Source: Alloalcanivorax mobilis
Lineage (GTDB): Bacteria; Pseudomonadota; Gammaproteobacteria; Pseudomonadales; Alcanivoracaceae
Reading direction: 5' to 3'
DNA length: 44,521 nt
Assembly: GCF_002864685.1 (NCBI RefSeq)
Contig: NZ_NMQZ01000043.1
Location: 1-44,521, forward strand
In this document: positions 8,824 through 16,987 of the stretch, piece by piece
Numbering within the stretch: the first letter of the stretch is position 1
Layout of the letters: every line of letters begins with the position of its first letter
Position numbers and translations under genes: made by a program
The notes under the pieces: model-generated
Told to the model about the DNA's origin: nothing
The model's database searches: none
Seen by the model: only the letters and a program-made list of their open reading frames with translations

Positions 8824-9866
8824 GCCTGACCGTGGATCTGCGCCTACAGCGCGGCGCCTTTCATCTGAGCGCCAACGCCGCCTTGCCGCGCCGTGGCGTG
8901 ACCATTCTGTTCGGCGCGTCCGGTGCTGGCAAAAGCACGCTGTTGCGAGCGATGGCCGGGCTGGCGCCGTCGCGCGGGCTGATCCGTTTCGGCGACACCC
9001 TCTGGCAGGACGAACAACACAGCTTGCCCGCGCACCAGCGCCCGGTGGGGCTGATGCTGCAAAAGCCGACCCTGTTTCCGCACCTGGATGTGGCCGGCAA
9101 TCTGCGTTTCGCCGCGCGCCGCGCCGGCGCCGACCAGGCTCTGTGGCGCCGGGTGGTGGGCCGGCTGGAGCTGGGCGGGTTACTGCGGCGTTCGGTGCGG
9201 GAGTTGTCCGGCGGTGAGGCGAGCCGCGTGGCCCTGGGCCGCACCCTGCTCAGTGACCCGCAGCTGCTGTTGCTGGATGAGCCCCTGGCGGCGCTGGATC
9301 AGGCCCGCCGTCAGGCGCTGATGACGGTGATCAGTGAAATCGCCGAGCGCATCCCGGTGCTGTACGTGACGCATCAGCTCGATGAGGTGATCACCCTGGG
9401 CGAGCATCTGTGGTGGCTCGAAGAGGGCCGGCTGCGTGCCCAGGGAACGCTCGCCGATGCGCTGGCCGGGCCGGACAGCCCGCTGGCGCAACACCAGGAC
9501 GCCGCCGTGGTATTGCGCACCCGGGAAGTGGCGTTTCACCGCGAGCATCATCTGCTGGAGCTGCGCATTGGCGAACAGAGCCTGCGTATCCCGGCGACCG
9601 GTCCGCGTGGTGAGGCCCCGCGATTACGGGTGGCGGCCCGCGATGTGAGCCTGTCACTGAGCGCGGCGGAGGATTCCAGCGTGCTCAACATCCTGCCCGC
9701 CAGCGTGGAAAGCGTGCGTGATCTGGGGCAGGGCCAATGCCTGGTGCGTCTGTTGTGCGAGCAGCAGTGGCTGCTGGCGCGCGTGACCCGTTATTCCTGT
9801 GAACGGCTGGCGCTGGCGCCGGGGGTGGGGGTGTTCGCTCAGATCAAAGCCGCGGCGCTGGTGTAG
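8820..9866 (+). CDS. modC: Molybdate ABC transporter ATP-binding protein
   Basis: 348-residue ATPase powering molybdate import. Walker A GASGAGKST (residues 32-40), ABC signature LSGGEASRVALGR, Walker B LLLLDEP and the H-loop in YVTHQLDEV are all present. The C-terminal ~120 residues (from about 'REVAFHREHH') form a TOBE domain that can bind molybdate. Start is GTG at 8820, inside the modB stop. No ModE regulator gene is adjacent. It ends 24 bases before the convergent LysR gene. Confidence 0.95.
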   Translation: MSLTVDLRLQRGAFHLSANAALPRRGVTILFGASGAGKSTLLRAMAGLAPSRGLIRFGDTLWQDEQHSLPAHQRPVGLMLQKPTLFPHLDVAGNLRFAARRAGADQALWRRVVGRLELGGLLRRSVRELSGGEASRVALGRTLLSDPQLLLLDEPLAALDQARRQALMTVISEIAERIPVLYVTHQLDEVITLGEHLWWLEEGRLRAQGTLADALAGPDSPLAQHQDAAVVLRTREVAFHREHHLLELRIGEQSLRIPATGPRGEAPRLRVAARDVSLSLSAAEDSSVLNILPASVESVRDLGQGQCLVRLLCEQQWLLARVTRYSCERLALAPGVGVFAQIKAAALV

Positions 9867-9889
9867 CCGGCGCGCTCTGGAGAGGGTTT

Positions 9890-10804
9890 CTATGGGCAAT
9901 CGGCGGCACGCCGTGCCCCGACCATGGTATTCAAAAACGCCACGAACTCCCCGGCCAGCGGCGAGATGTGCTTGTTGTCCCAGACCACGCCGATATCGAA
10001 GAACGCATGCCGGTCGCTGATGGGGACGGCCACCACCCCGGGCGGCAGCATGGTGGTGATCGACGCGCCGTACAAAGTGACGCCGCGACCCTGGGCGATC
10101 AGGCGAATAAGCACCGGCACGTCGCTGGCTTCTTCCACGACGGTCGGTAAAAAGCCGGCCCCCTGACAGACCTCATTCAGCAATGACAGAAACGTGCTCC
10201 AGCGCTTGGGTGTGCCGGCGACGAAGTCCAGGCCCTGCAATTCCCGGAGAGCGATGGCGTCGCGGTGGGCAAGCGGATGGCTCTCGGGCACCAGCGCCAC
10301 GAACGGCTCGTGGCAAACCAGAAGATGGTTCATCGAGGCATCGCAGGCCGCCGAAAGCATCAGGCCGAGATCGATTTGCCCGGCTTTCAGCGCCTTGCTC
10401 TGCTCATCGGAAGACATCTGATAAAGGCTGACGGCGGTACCGGGGTGGGAATGGCGAAACTCGACCACCAGGTCGGCCATGGGCCCCTGTGCCGCCTGTG
10501 CCGAATAGGCCAGGATCACCTCACCGGCCTGGCCCGATGCCAGCCGGCGTGAATGGCGAACCGAGCGCTCAAGCAGTTGCAGGGCTTCTCTGGCGTCGTC
10601 GGCCAGCGCGGCGCCGGCCACGGTTAAGTTCACCCGCCTGGTGGTGCGATCCAGTAATTTGAATCCCAGGTCCGTTTCGAGCATTTGGATCGAGCGGCTG
10701 ATCGCCGGTTGCGCCACATTCAAAATTTCTGACGCTTGCCGAAAATTCAATGTGTCCGCGACCGTGACGAAGTAACGCAGCCTGCTGAGATTGAGGGAGC
10801 TCAT
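9890..10804 (-). CDS. LysR-family transcriptional regulator
   Basis: 304 residues: N-terminal winged helix-turn-helix (LRYFVTVADTLNFRQASEILNVAQPAISRSIQMLE) and a periplasmic-binding-protein-like effector domain from about residue 90. Divergent from the carbon-nitrogen hydrolase gene at 10905 with a 100-base shared control region, the usual arrangement for a LysR regulator and its target. Start placed at 10804 so the HTH begins at residue ~5; the Shine-Dalgarno is weak and upstream in-frame codons exist. The effector is unknown, but a substrate or product of the neighbouring hydrolases is the simple guess. Confidence 0.92.
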   Translation of the reverse strand: MSSLNLSRLRYFVTVADTLNFRQASEILNVAQPAISRSIQMLETDLGFKLLDRTTRRVNLTVAGAALADDAREALQLLERSVRHSRRLASGQAGEVILAYSAQAAQGPMADLVVEFRHSHPGTAVSLYQMSSDEQSKALKAGQIDLGLMLSAACDASMNHLLVCHEPFVALVPESHPLAHRDAIALRELQGLDFVAGTPKRWSTFLSLLNEVCQGAGFLPTVVEEASDVPVLIRLIAQGRGVTLYGASITTMLPPGVVAVPISDRHAFFDIGVVWDNKHISPLAGEFVAFLNTMVGARRAADCP

Positions 10805-10821
10805 GCATTGATGCCCGTGTG

Positions 10822-10877
10822 TTATCAAATCCGCCAGAATTGGTCTTGGACGTGATTTTGTCATTGTTGTCAAATCC
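10822..10877 (+). promoter_or_regulatory. LysR / hydrolase divergent control region with repeated TTRTCAAATCC
   Basis: Two direct copies of an 11-base sequence, at 10822-10832 and 10867-10877, differ at one base. An imperfect dyad, ATTTTG with CAAAT, spans 10855-10875. A weak plus-strand promoter (TTGGAC at 10846-10851, 18-base spacer, TCAAAT at 10870-10875) overlaps them. Together these look like a LysR-type operator, by inference. Confidence 0.4.
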
Positions 10878-10904
10878 CGGGAGTGCGTCAACGCGGGAGA
10901 ATTC

Positions 10905-11729
10905 ATGACAACGAAGACGATAACGGTGGCGGTTGCCCAGATCGCCGGCACCGCGAACGTGGACAACAATATTAGCGCGGTAAAACGAATGGCGGCGCAG
11001 GCAGCGGCCAGGGGCGCCAGCCTGATCCTTTTTCCCGAGGCCACCATGTACGATTTTTCCGCCTCCGCGGAACAGATCGCCACGGCCGCCGATCAGTACG
11101 GCGAGGCCTTTGAAGCGCGTATTTCCGAGATCGCCGCCGAGCAGGGCATTGCCATCGTGATCGGCACCTACCGCTCCGGGGCGGCGCGCCTGGCCCGCAA
11201 TATGCTGATCGCGGTCGGCCCGCGCGGCGATCTGCTGGGACAGTATCAGAAACTGCATTTGTACGACGCCTTCGATTACAAGGAATCGCTAAAGAATGAG
11301 AGCGCGCCGCTGGCGCCGGATTTCGGCGAACTGACCACCTTCGAACTGGGCGGCTTCCGCTTCGGCCTGCTGAACTGCTATGACCTGCGTTTTCCGGAAA
11401 TCGCCCGTCTGCTTGTCGACCAGGGCGCCGAAATTCTGCTGGTCGCGTCCGCCTGGGTGGCCGGGCCGTCGAAAGCATTTCACTGGGAAACCCTGATCAA
11501 GGCCCGCGCCATCGAGAACACCTGCTTCGTTGCCGCCTCGTGTCAGCCGGCGCCCTTGTCCGTGGGCCTGAGCATGGTGCTGGACCCCACTGGCATCCCC
11601 ATCGGCGCGGTGCCGGACGGCGATGGCCTCGCCCTGGCGACGCTGGATGCCGATCGCCTGGCGGCGGTGCGAGACGTGTTGCCCTGTCTTGAACATCGCC
11701 GCTACCGAATCGTTCAGCCGGCACCGTGA
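10905..11729 (+). CDS. Carbon-nitrogen hydrolase (nitrilase superfamily), first of two
   Basis: 274 residues. The nitrilase-superfamily catalytic triad is visible: Glu45 in LFPEATMY, Lys116 in YQKLHLYD, Cys158 in LLNCYDLRFPE. The LxxYxxCYDLRFPE form and overall length fit the Nit/omega-amidase-like branch, which hydrolyses amides such as 2-oxoglutaramate or deaminated glutathione, rather than true nitrilases. GGGAG precedes the start. First gene of a probable operon with an MHS transporter and a second hydrolase, divergent from a LysR regulator. Real substrate unknown. Confidence 0.9.
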   Translation: MTTKTITVAVAQIAGTANVDNNISAVKRMAAQAAARGASLILFPEATMYDFSASAEQIATAADQYGEAFEARISEIAAEQGIAIVIGTYRSGAARLARNMLIAVGPRGDLLGQYQKLHLYDAFDYKESLKNESAPLAPDFGELTTFELGGFRFGLLNCYDLRFPEIARLLVDQGAEILLVASAWVAGPSKAFHWETLIKARAIENTCFVAASCQPAPLSVGLSMVLDPTGIPIGAVPDGDGLALATLDADRLAAVRDVLPCLEHRRYRIVQPAP

Positions 11730-11841
11730 TGCCGCTTGCCCGAGCGTTGTGAATCGATAGAACGCCTTTGTCGGCGAGCCAGGCGGATGGGCAGCACGCT
11801 TCCACCGGATTCGCCGAAAACCATTATTAAAAAAACATTGA

Positions 11842-11870
11842 GCCGGCGACACCATGCTGGTGGTGCCGGC
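11842..11870. promoter_or_regulatory. Long hairpin abutting the Shine-Dalgarno of the MHS transporter
   Basis: 13-base arms with one internal 2-base mismatch and a 3-base loop (11842-11854 with 11858-11870). It ends directly before GCAGGAG, the ribosome-binding site of the gene starting at 11884. On the minus strand the hairpin is followed by TTTTTTT, so it is terminator-like for antisense transcripts. It could tune transporter translation or mark a 3' boundary. Confidence 0.6.
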
Positions 11871-11883
11871 GCAGGAGAAACAC

Positions 11884-13176
11884 ATGAGTGATGATAAGCC
11901 GCAAAATAAGAAACCGCATTCCGACCGGCGCAAAGTGGTCACGTCGGCGGCGATTGGCCAGTTTGTCGAATGGTACGACTTCGTTGTTTACGCCTATACC
12001 GCGTCGCTGATCGCCACACTCTTTTTCCCAGACGAGAACCGCGCGGTTTCTTTGTTGGCGACGTTCTCGGTGTACGCGGTGTCGTTCTTAATGCGCCCGC
12101 TGGGTGGCCTGTTGTTTGGTCATATCGGTGACCGCCTGGGTCGGCGCAGCGTTCTGGCCGTGGTGATTCTGCTGATGGGCGGCGCCACCGGCGCGATCGG
12201 CTTGCTGCCCACCTTCCAGAGCGCCGGCGTGCTGGCGCCGATCCTGCTGATCGTGTTCCGGCTTATCCAGGGCCTGTCGGCGGGCGGCGAAGCAATGGGT
12301 TCGAACGCTCTGGTGGCGGAATACGCACCCAGTGACCGGCGCGGCAGCTACGTGGGTTTCACCTACTCATTCGCCAATCTGCCGGCGATTTTCGCGGCCC
12401 TGTTTATTCTGCTGCTGACCAATGTGCTCAGCCCCGAGGATTACCAGGGGTGGGGCTGGCGGATTCCGTTCCTGCTTGGCGGGGTGTTTTCCCTGGTCGG
12501 GCTGTATATTCGCAGCCGCATCGCCGAGTCGCCGGTTTTCGAGAGCACCCGCGCGGAGCAGGGCGTATCGCGCTCGCCGCTGCGCGAGGCAGTGCAGGAG
12601 TACCGGCAATCGATGGTGTTCGCCTTCGCCATGTCCTCGCTGGCGGGGCTGGGCTTTTATACCCTCACCGGTTACTTCTCCACGTATCTGCGCGAATCCG
12701 TGGGGCTCAGTTCCAACGCCGCGCTGATTTCCAACAGCATCGCTCTGACCGTGGCGTTTTTCGCCATGCCTTTGGGCGGCTGGGTCTCCGATCACATCGG
12801 GCGCCGGCGGGTGATGATGTGGAGCGCCGCGGCCAGCGCCCTGGTGGCGGTGCCGGCTTATCTGCTCGCCGGCACCGGCTCGTTGGGCGGTGCCGTGGCC
12901 GGGCAAAGTGTGCTGGCATTAACCCTTGGCGTCTTTTTCGGGCCCTTTGGCATTGCCATTCTGGAGTTGTTTCCGACCCACGTTCGCTATAGCGGTTCTT
13001 CGATCGGCTATAACGGCGCCTATCTGATTTTTGGCGGCACCGCGCCGCTGTTCAGTACCTGGCTGGTCGCCGCCACGGGCAGCCTGCTGGCGCCGGCGGT
13101 GTACATGGCGGTTCTCGCCGCCTGCGTGTTTTTCGCGGTGATGCGCATGCCGGAGACTTACCGGCGCCCGCTTTAA
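11884..13176 (+). CDS. MFS transporter, metabolite:H+ symporter (MHS) family
   Basis: 430 residues with 12 predicted membrane helices; inner membrane. The N-terminal segment (IGQFVEWYDFVVYAYTAS) and the loop 2-3 motif FGHIGDRLGRR followed later by RLIQGLSAGGE are hallmarks of the MHS subfamily (ProP, KgtP, ShiA, PcaT types), which import small organic acids, betaines or aromatic acids with protons. AGGAG precedes the chosen ATG; an upstream in-frame ATG at 11854 would translate the hairpin region. Sandwiched between two carbon-nitrogen hydrolases, so it likely imports their substrate. Confidence 0.93.
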   Translation: MSDDKPQNKKPHSDRRKVVTSAAIGQFVEWYDFVVYAYTASLIATLFFPDENRAVSLLATFSVYAVSFLMRPLGGLLFGHIGDRLGRRSVLAVVILLMGGATGAIGLLPTFQSAGVLAPILLIVFRLIQGLSAGGEAMGSNALVAEYAPSDRRGSYVGFTYSFANLPAIFAALFILLLTNVLSPEDYQGWGWRIPFLLGGVFSLVGLYIRSRIAESPVFESTRAEQGVSRSPLREAVQEYRQSMVFAFAMSSLAGLGFYTLTGYFSTYLRESVGLSSNAALISNSIALTVAFFAMPLGGWVSDHIGRRRVMMWSAAASALVAVPAYLLAGTGSLGGAVAGQSVLALTLGVFFGPFGIAILELFPTHVRYSGSSIGYNGAYLIFGGTAPLFSTWLVAATGSLLAPAVYMAVLAACVFFAVMRMPETYRRPL

Positions 13177-13228
13177 CCACATGCCTTGGTCCGGGAGCAC
13201 CCTATAACGACAGACAGGAGATATTTCC

Positions 13229-14101
13229 ATGACGACTTCCACGGTAACGGTGTCCTGTGTTCAGTTCACGGCCCGCGACGATGACAAGGACGGCACCATC
13301 AAGACCTGCCTCGCCCTGATCGACCGCGCCGCCGCCCAGGGCGCACAGCTTGTGGTGCTGCCGGAGGTATGGACCGGGCTGGGCTATTCCTCCGACACCC
13401 TCTATAAAGACATCGCGGAGCCGGTGCCGGGCCCCACCACCGCGCTGCTCAGTGAAAAAGCCCGTGAGCACGGGCTGCACATTATTGGCTCAATGTATGC
13501 GCGAACACCGCAAGGCAGGTACCAGAACCTGACGCCGGTGATTGCTCCGAATGGGGAAATCCTCGGCTCTTATGTCAAAACGCACCTGTTCGATGCGCCC
13601 AACCGGGTGGACATTTCCGGAGGCATTCGCGAGTCGGATAAAGTCGAGGCCGGTAACGACCTGCCGGTTTTCGAGACCGCGCTTGGCCCGTTGGGTGTCA
13701 CGGTTTGCTCGGACTTGAGGTTTCCGGAAGTGTATCGGGTGCTGACCTTGGGAGGCGCGCGCATCATCGTTTGCGCCTCCGCTTTTCTCAGCCCGCGGCT
13801 TGATCACTGGGAATTTTTCATTCGCGCCCGCGCCGCCGAGAATCAGGTGTTCCTGGTGGCCTCGGGACAGGTCGGCAGCGAGCCGGTGAGCGGCATTGGT
13901 TTTGTCGGCCGCTCGATGATCGCCGACCCCTGGGGCACGGTGGTGGCGACGGCATCGGACGTGGAAGGGGTGGTGACCGCGCAGTTGGATTTGACGCTGA
14001 TTGACACCATGCGCAACCGCTACCCCCTGCTTGAGCAGCGGCGGCCCGATCTCTACGGCCGGATTGTCAGCGGGCTGTCCGAAGCGGATCGCAATAGCTG
14101 A
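13229..14101 (+). CDS. Carbon-nitrogen hydrolase (nitrilase superfamily), second of two
   Basis: 290 residues. Catalytic triad positions: Glu46 in VLPEVW, Lys117 in YVKTHLFDA, Cys160 in VTVCSDLRFPE. The two hydrolases of this cluster share the same fold and triad but differ widely elsewhere, so they are not a recent duplication. The RPEVYR-like segment and length again fit amidase branches of the superfamily. AGGAGAT precedes the start. Located 52 bases after the transporter stop and probably co-transcribed. The stop is followed by two direct copies of GCTGAGACAACA (14097-14108 and 14111-14122). Confidence 0.9.
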   Translation: MTTSTVTVSCVQFTARDDDKDGTIKTCLALIDRAAAQGAQLVVLPEVWTGLGYSSDTLYKDIAEPVPGPTTALLSEKAREHGLHIIGSMYARTPQGRYQNLTPVIAPNGEILGSYVKTHLFDAPNRVDISGGIRESDKVEAGNDLPVFETALGPLGVTVCSDLRFPEVYRVLTLGGARIIVCASAFLSPRLDHWEFFIRARAAENQVFLVASGQVGSEPVSGIGFVGRSMIADPWGTVVATASDVEGVVTAQLDLTLIDTMRNRYPLLEQRRPDLYGRIVSGLSEADRNS

Positions 14102-14145
14102 GACAACAGGGCTGAGACAACAAAGCGGGTGAGCGCCGCCGGTGA

Positions 14146-14394
14146 TCAGCGTTGCTGGGTTCTTCTCAGGTAATACTCCGCCGCCTGCACCACCAGCTCG
14201 GTCACCGAACGGTCTTCCATCAGCGCCTGCATCTTCAGCCGTTTGTGCAGGTCGCTGGGGATGTCGGCGGTGAGGCGCCGGTGGCCGTCGCGGGCGCCGC
14301 CGGATTTGCCCGGTTTGCGGCCCCGGGTTCGCGAGGTCGGGGCGGGGCGGCTGTGCTGCTGGTCAACGAAGTCGATCTGTTCCATGTTTTCCAT
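14146..14394 (-). CDS. Small ribbon-helix-helix-like protein
   Basis: 82 residues from the chosen start. A basic, disordered N-terminal third (RTRGRKPGKSGG) is followed by RRLTADIPSDLHKRLKMQALMEDRSVTELVVQAAEYYL, a ribbon-helix-helix pattern: a strand with alternating polar residues, then two helices. It is likely a DNA-binding repressor or partition-like protein. No toxin gene is adjacent, so antitoxin status is not supported. The start could be 14394 or 14385; neither has a strong Shine-Dalgarno. The 294-base interval to the GMC gene holds no other gene. Confidence 0.7.
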   Translation of the reverse strand: MENMEQIDFVDQQHSRPAPTSRTRGRKPGKSGGARDGHRRLTADIPSDLHKRLKMQALMEDRSVTELVVQAAEYYLRRTQQR

Positions 14395-14688
14395 CTGATC
14401 CACGCCGGGGCGGGCTGTTCCACGAAGACGTGGGGAAGCGACATAAAAACGGCCGGCAAGGATACTGGATAGGCCGCTGAATGGACAGGATTTTACTTTC
14501 ACATTATGGTGCAAGTGGTTGATAAGAAAGGTGGCCCGGACCGTGCCACCATTGGCGGGCACGGGTTCACGCAACGCGCTGACACGCCAGCGCAAAGGGT
14601 TGTTGCGTCGCCGCGATGCTTTCTCCGGGGTGGATCGCCAGCGGCGTAGCGCCGGTTATGGCCCTCAAAAAAACAAAAGGAAACCACC

Positions 14689-16257
14689 ATGGAACGGGTG
14701 AACACACTGATTATCGGCAGTGGCTTTGGCGGCTCGGTGATGGCCTGCCGGCTGGCGGAGCGCGGCGAGAAGGTGCTGGTGCTGGAGCGCGGCCGGCGCT
14801 GGCTGCCGGCGGACTACCCCAGCGTCAGCCAGAGCCATTGGCTGTGGGATGAAGACGAGCCGGAAACGCAAAACGGCTGGCTCGATTTCCGTTATTTCGG
14901 CGACATGAGCATTGCCCTGGGGGCCGGCGTTGGCGGCGGCTCGTTGATCTACGCCAACGTCAGCGTGGAGGCCCACCCCGAGGTGTTCGAGCAGGGCTGG
15001 CCGGAGGCGATCCGCTACCACACGCTGCGCGATCATTACCGCACCGTGGGCAAGATGCTCAACGTGCAGAACCTGCCGGACACCCAATGGACGCCGCGCA
15101 CCCGGCTGATGCACGACGCCGCCGTGGCCCTGGGCGACGGCGAGCGCTTTCGCGTGGTGCCCCAGGCGATCACCTTCGACCCGGACTGGCACGCGGGGCT
15201 CGACAACGCCTACGGCTATGGTCACAGCAAGCCTTGGATTAACGATCAGGGGCAACAACAGGGCACCTGCGTGCACTGCGGCAATTGTGACATCGGCTGC
15301 CCGGTGCAGGCCAAGAATACCCTGGATCTCAACTACCTGGCGCAGGCTGAGCAACACGGCGCCGAGGTGCGCGCCCTGCATCATGTGCGCTGGGTGCGGC
15401 CGCTGCAGGGCGGCGGTTTTGAGGTGGGCGTGCGCGATCTGGACGCGCGTGCCTGGCGGCGGCTGCACGCCGACCGGGTGATCGTGGCCGCCGGCAGCGT
15501 CGGTTCCACCGAGCTGCTGCTGCGCTGTCGGGATCAGTACAAGACGCTGCCGAAACTGAGCCGTGCCCTGGGCCGGCGTTGGAGCAGCAACGGTGATTTC
15601 TTTACCCCGGCGTTCTATGACGAACGCCACATCGATCCCACCCGTGGGCCCACCATTACCTCGGCCATCGACTATCTGGACGGCGATGAAAACGGAGCGC
15701 GTTATTTCGTGGAAGACGGCGGCTTGCCGGATTTTCTCGGCAACCTGCTCGAACACGCCGCCCATCACCCCAGGCTCAGCAAGACCCGCCTGGGTGCGGC
15801 GCTGTTGGAGTACGGCCAGGACAGCAGCCCGTTCGCGCGCATGATGCCCTGGTTCGGCCAGGCGATGGACGACCCCGGCGGTCGCTTTTCCCTGGGACGG
15901 CGCTGGTACGCGCCCTGGAAGCGGGACCGCCTGCGTTTGAAATGGGATTACCGCAAGGCGCGCAAGGCGGTGCAGGGGTTGGCCGATCGCCATTTGGCAT
16001 TAACCCAGGCCACCGGGGGCAGGGCGATGACCCCGGCCACCTGGCGCTGGTTCAAGAATCTGGTCACGCCCCATCCGTTGGGCGGCTGCAACATGGCCGA
16101 CAGCCAGGAGCAGGGAGTGGTCGATCACGCCGGCGCGGTGTTCAATTACCCTGGCCTGTACGTGATCGACGGCGCCACCGTGCCGCGCTCACTGGGGCTG
16201 AATCCGTCGCGTACCATTGCCGCGCTGGCCGAGCACGCCGCCGGCGAATGGCGTTGA
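14689..16257 (+). CDS. GMC-family FAD-dependent oxidoreductase (cholesterol-oxidase-like branch)
   Basis: 522 residues. FAD-binding GSGFGG at residues 10-15, FAD loop GAGVGGGSLIYANV near residue 85, and the C-terminal family end HPLGGCNMAD...NPSRTIAALAEHAA. A cluster C194-x2-C197-x2-C200-x3-C204-Pro lies mid-protein. The branch includes cholesterol oxidases and long-chain alcohol oxidoreductases; the physiological alcohol is not readable. No signal peptide. AAGGAAA precedes the start. Followed after 21 bases by a small gene with a strong ribosome-binding site, so likely an operon. Confidence 0.9.
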   Translation: MERVNTLIIGSGFGGSVMACRLAERGEKVLVLERGRRWLPADYPSVSQSHWLWDEDEPETQNGWLDFRYFGDMSIALGAGVGGGSLIYANVSVEAHPEVFEQGWPEAIRYHTLRDHYRTVGKMLNVQNLPDTQWTPRTRLMHDAAVALGDGERFRVVPQAITFDPDWHAGLDNAYGYGHSKPWINDQGQQQGTCVHCGNCDIGCPVQAKNTLDLNYLAQAEQHGAEVRALHHVRWVRPLQGGGFEVGVRDLDARAWRRLHADRVIVAAGSVGSTELLLRCRDQYKTLPKLSRALGRRWSSNGDFFTPAFYDERHIDPTRGPTITSAIDYLDGDENGARYFVEDGGLPDFLGNLLEHAAHHPRLSKTRLGAALLEYGQDSSPFARMMPWFGQAMDDPGGRFSLGRRWYAPWKRDRLRLKWDYRKARKAVQGLADRHLALTQATGGRAMTPATWRWFKNLVTPHPLGGCNMADSQEQGVVDHAGAVFNYPGLYVIDGATVPRSLGLNPSRTIAALAEHAAGEWR

Positions 16258-16278
16258 GCTTGCTTTAAGGAGAACGAG

Positions 16279-16818
16279 ATGAATCCCGAGCCTCGCTTCG
16301 ACGTGGCGTTGACCGGTGACACCCTGGCCGGCGCCGACCCGGATCAGGTGGCGGCAACGCTGGCGCGCCTGTTCAAAATGCCACCGGACAAGGCCCGGGC
16401 ATTGCTCGCCGGCAAGCCGCTGGTGGTCAAGAAGAACGCCGACGAGAGCACCGCGCGCAAGTTCCAGGTGGCGCTGCGCCAGGCCGGGGCGCGTTGCGAG
16501 CTGCGCCCGTTGAGCGCCGCCGCCACGCCGCCGCCCGTCGCTCCGCAGCCCCGGCAAAGCGCGGCGGCCGCCGACACCGATCACGCCGATCTGCAAACCG
16601 TGGGCACACTGCGCACCGGTGGCACCGGTTTTACCGGCCGATTCGAAGTGGCGGCGCCCGGCAGTGACCTGGACACCCGGCGGCGCCCGCCGCCGCCAGC
16701 GATGCCCGACACCCAACACCTTTCAATCGCCGAGCCTGGCGCCGAGCTGGAGACGCTGCGCGATGACACCCCACCGGCGGCGCCGGACATCAGTCATTTG
16801 TCGTTGCGCGAGGAATAA
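16279..16818 (+). CDS. Hypothetical protein with L7/L12-C-like N-domain and C-terminal tandem repeats
   Basis: 179 residues, function unknown. Residues 1-75 (FDVALTGDTLAGADPDQV...LFKMPPDKARALLAGKPLVVKK...ALRQAGARCEL) match a small alpha/beta domain reminiscent of the ribosomal L7/L12 C-terminal domain, found fused to membrane or structural parts in proteobacteria. A Pro/Ala linker follows, then two ~28-residue repeats of the form APGSDLDT...PAMPDTQHLSI and EPGAELET...PAAPDISHLSL. No membrane segment. Perfect AAGGAG upstream. It follows the GMC oxidoreductase by 21 bases and is probably co-transcribed. Confidence 0.75.
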   Translation: MNPEPRFDVALTGDTLAGADPDQVAATLARLFKMPPDKARALLAGKPLVVKKNADESTARKFQVALRQAGARCELRPLSAAATPPPVAPQPRQSAAAADTDHADLQTVGTLRTGGTGFTGRFEVAAPGSDLDTRRRPPPPAMPDTQHLSIAEPGAELETLRDDTPPAAPDISHLSLREE

Positions 16819-16864
16819 AGGGAAGGGGCTACAGGATTCAGGATGCAGCTCGGGCCTGCTACGG

Positions 16865-16895
16865 AGCCGCTGTGGGAGCGATCCTTGATCGCGAA
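16865..16895. repeat. REP-like palindromic intergenic repeat, copy 2
   Basis: Exact 31-base reverse complement of the element at 18-48, containing the GCGATC-CTT-GATCGC hairpin core after TGTGGGA. It lies in the 169-base convergent space between the L7/L12-like gene and the UPF0149 gene, a typical REP location. Confidence 0.8.
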
Positions 16896-16987
16896 ATGTG
16901 TTGGCCGAATGGCGCGGCCGTTTTGCCCCGAACCTGATGGTTTGTGCCTCAGACGAGCAGGCCGGGGCCGTTTGTTGGCTACCGCGC

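Noticed and set aside
11730-11883. Intergenic hairpin considered as an intrinsic terminator of the first hydrolase
   Set aside because: The sense strand has no T-run after the hairpin, and the transporter start lies directly downstream, so it was reported as a possible regulatory hairpin instead.
14146-14394. Antitoxin of a toxin-antitoxin pair
   Set aside because: The ribbon-helix-helix protein has no adjacent small toxin gene.
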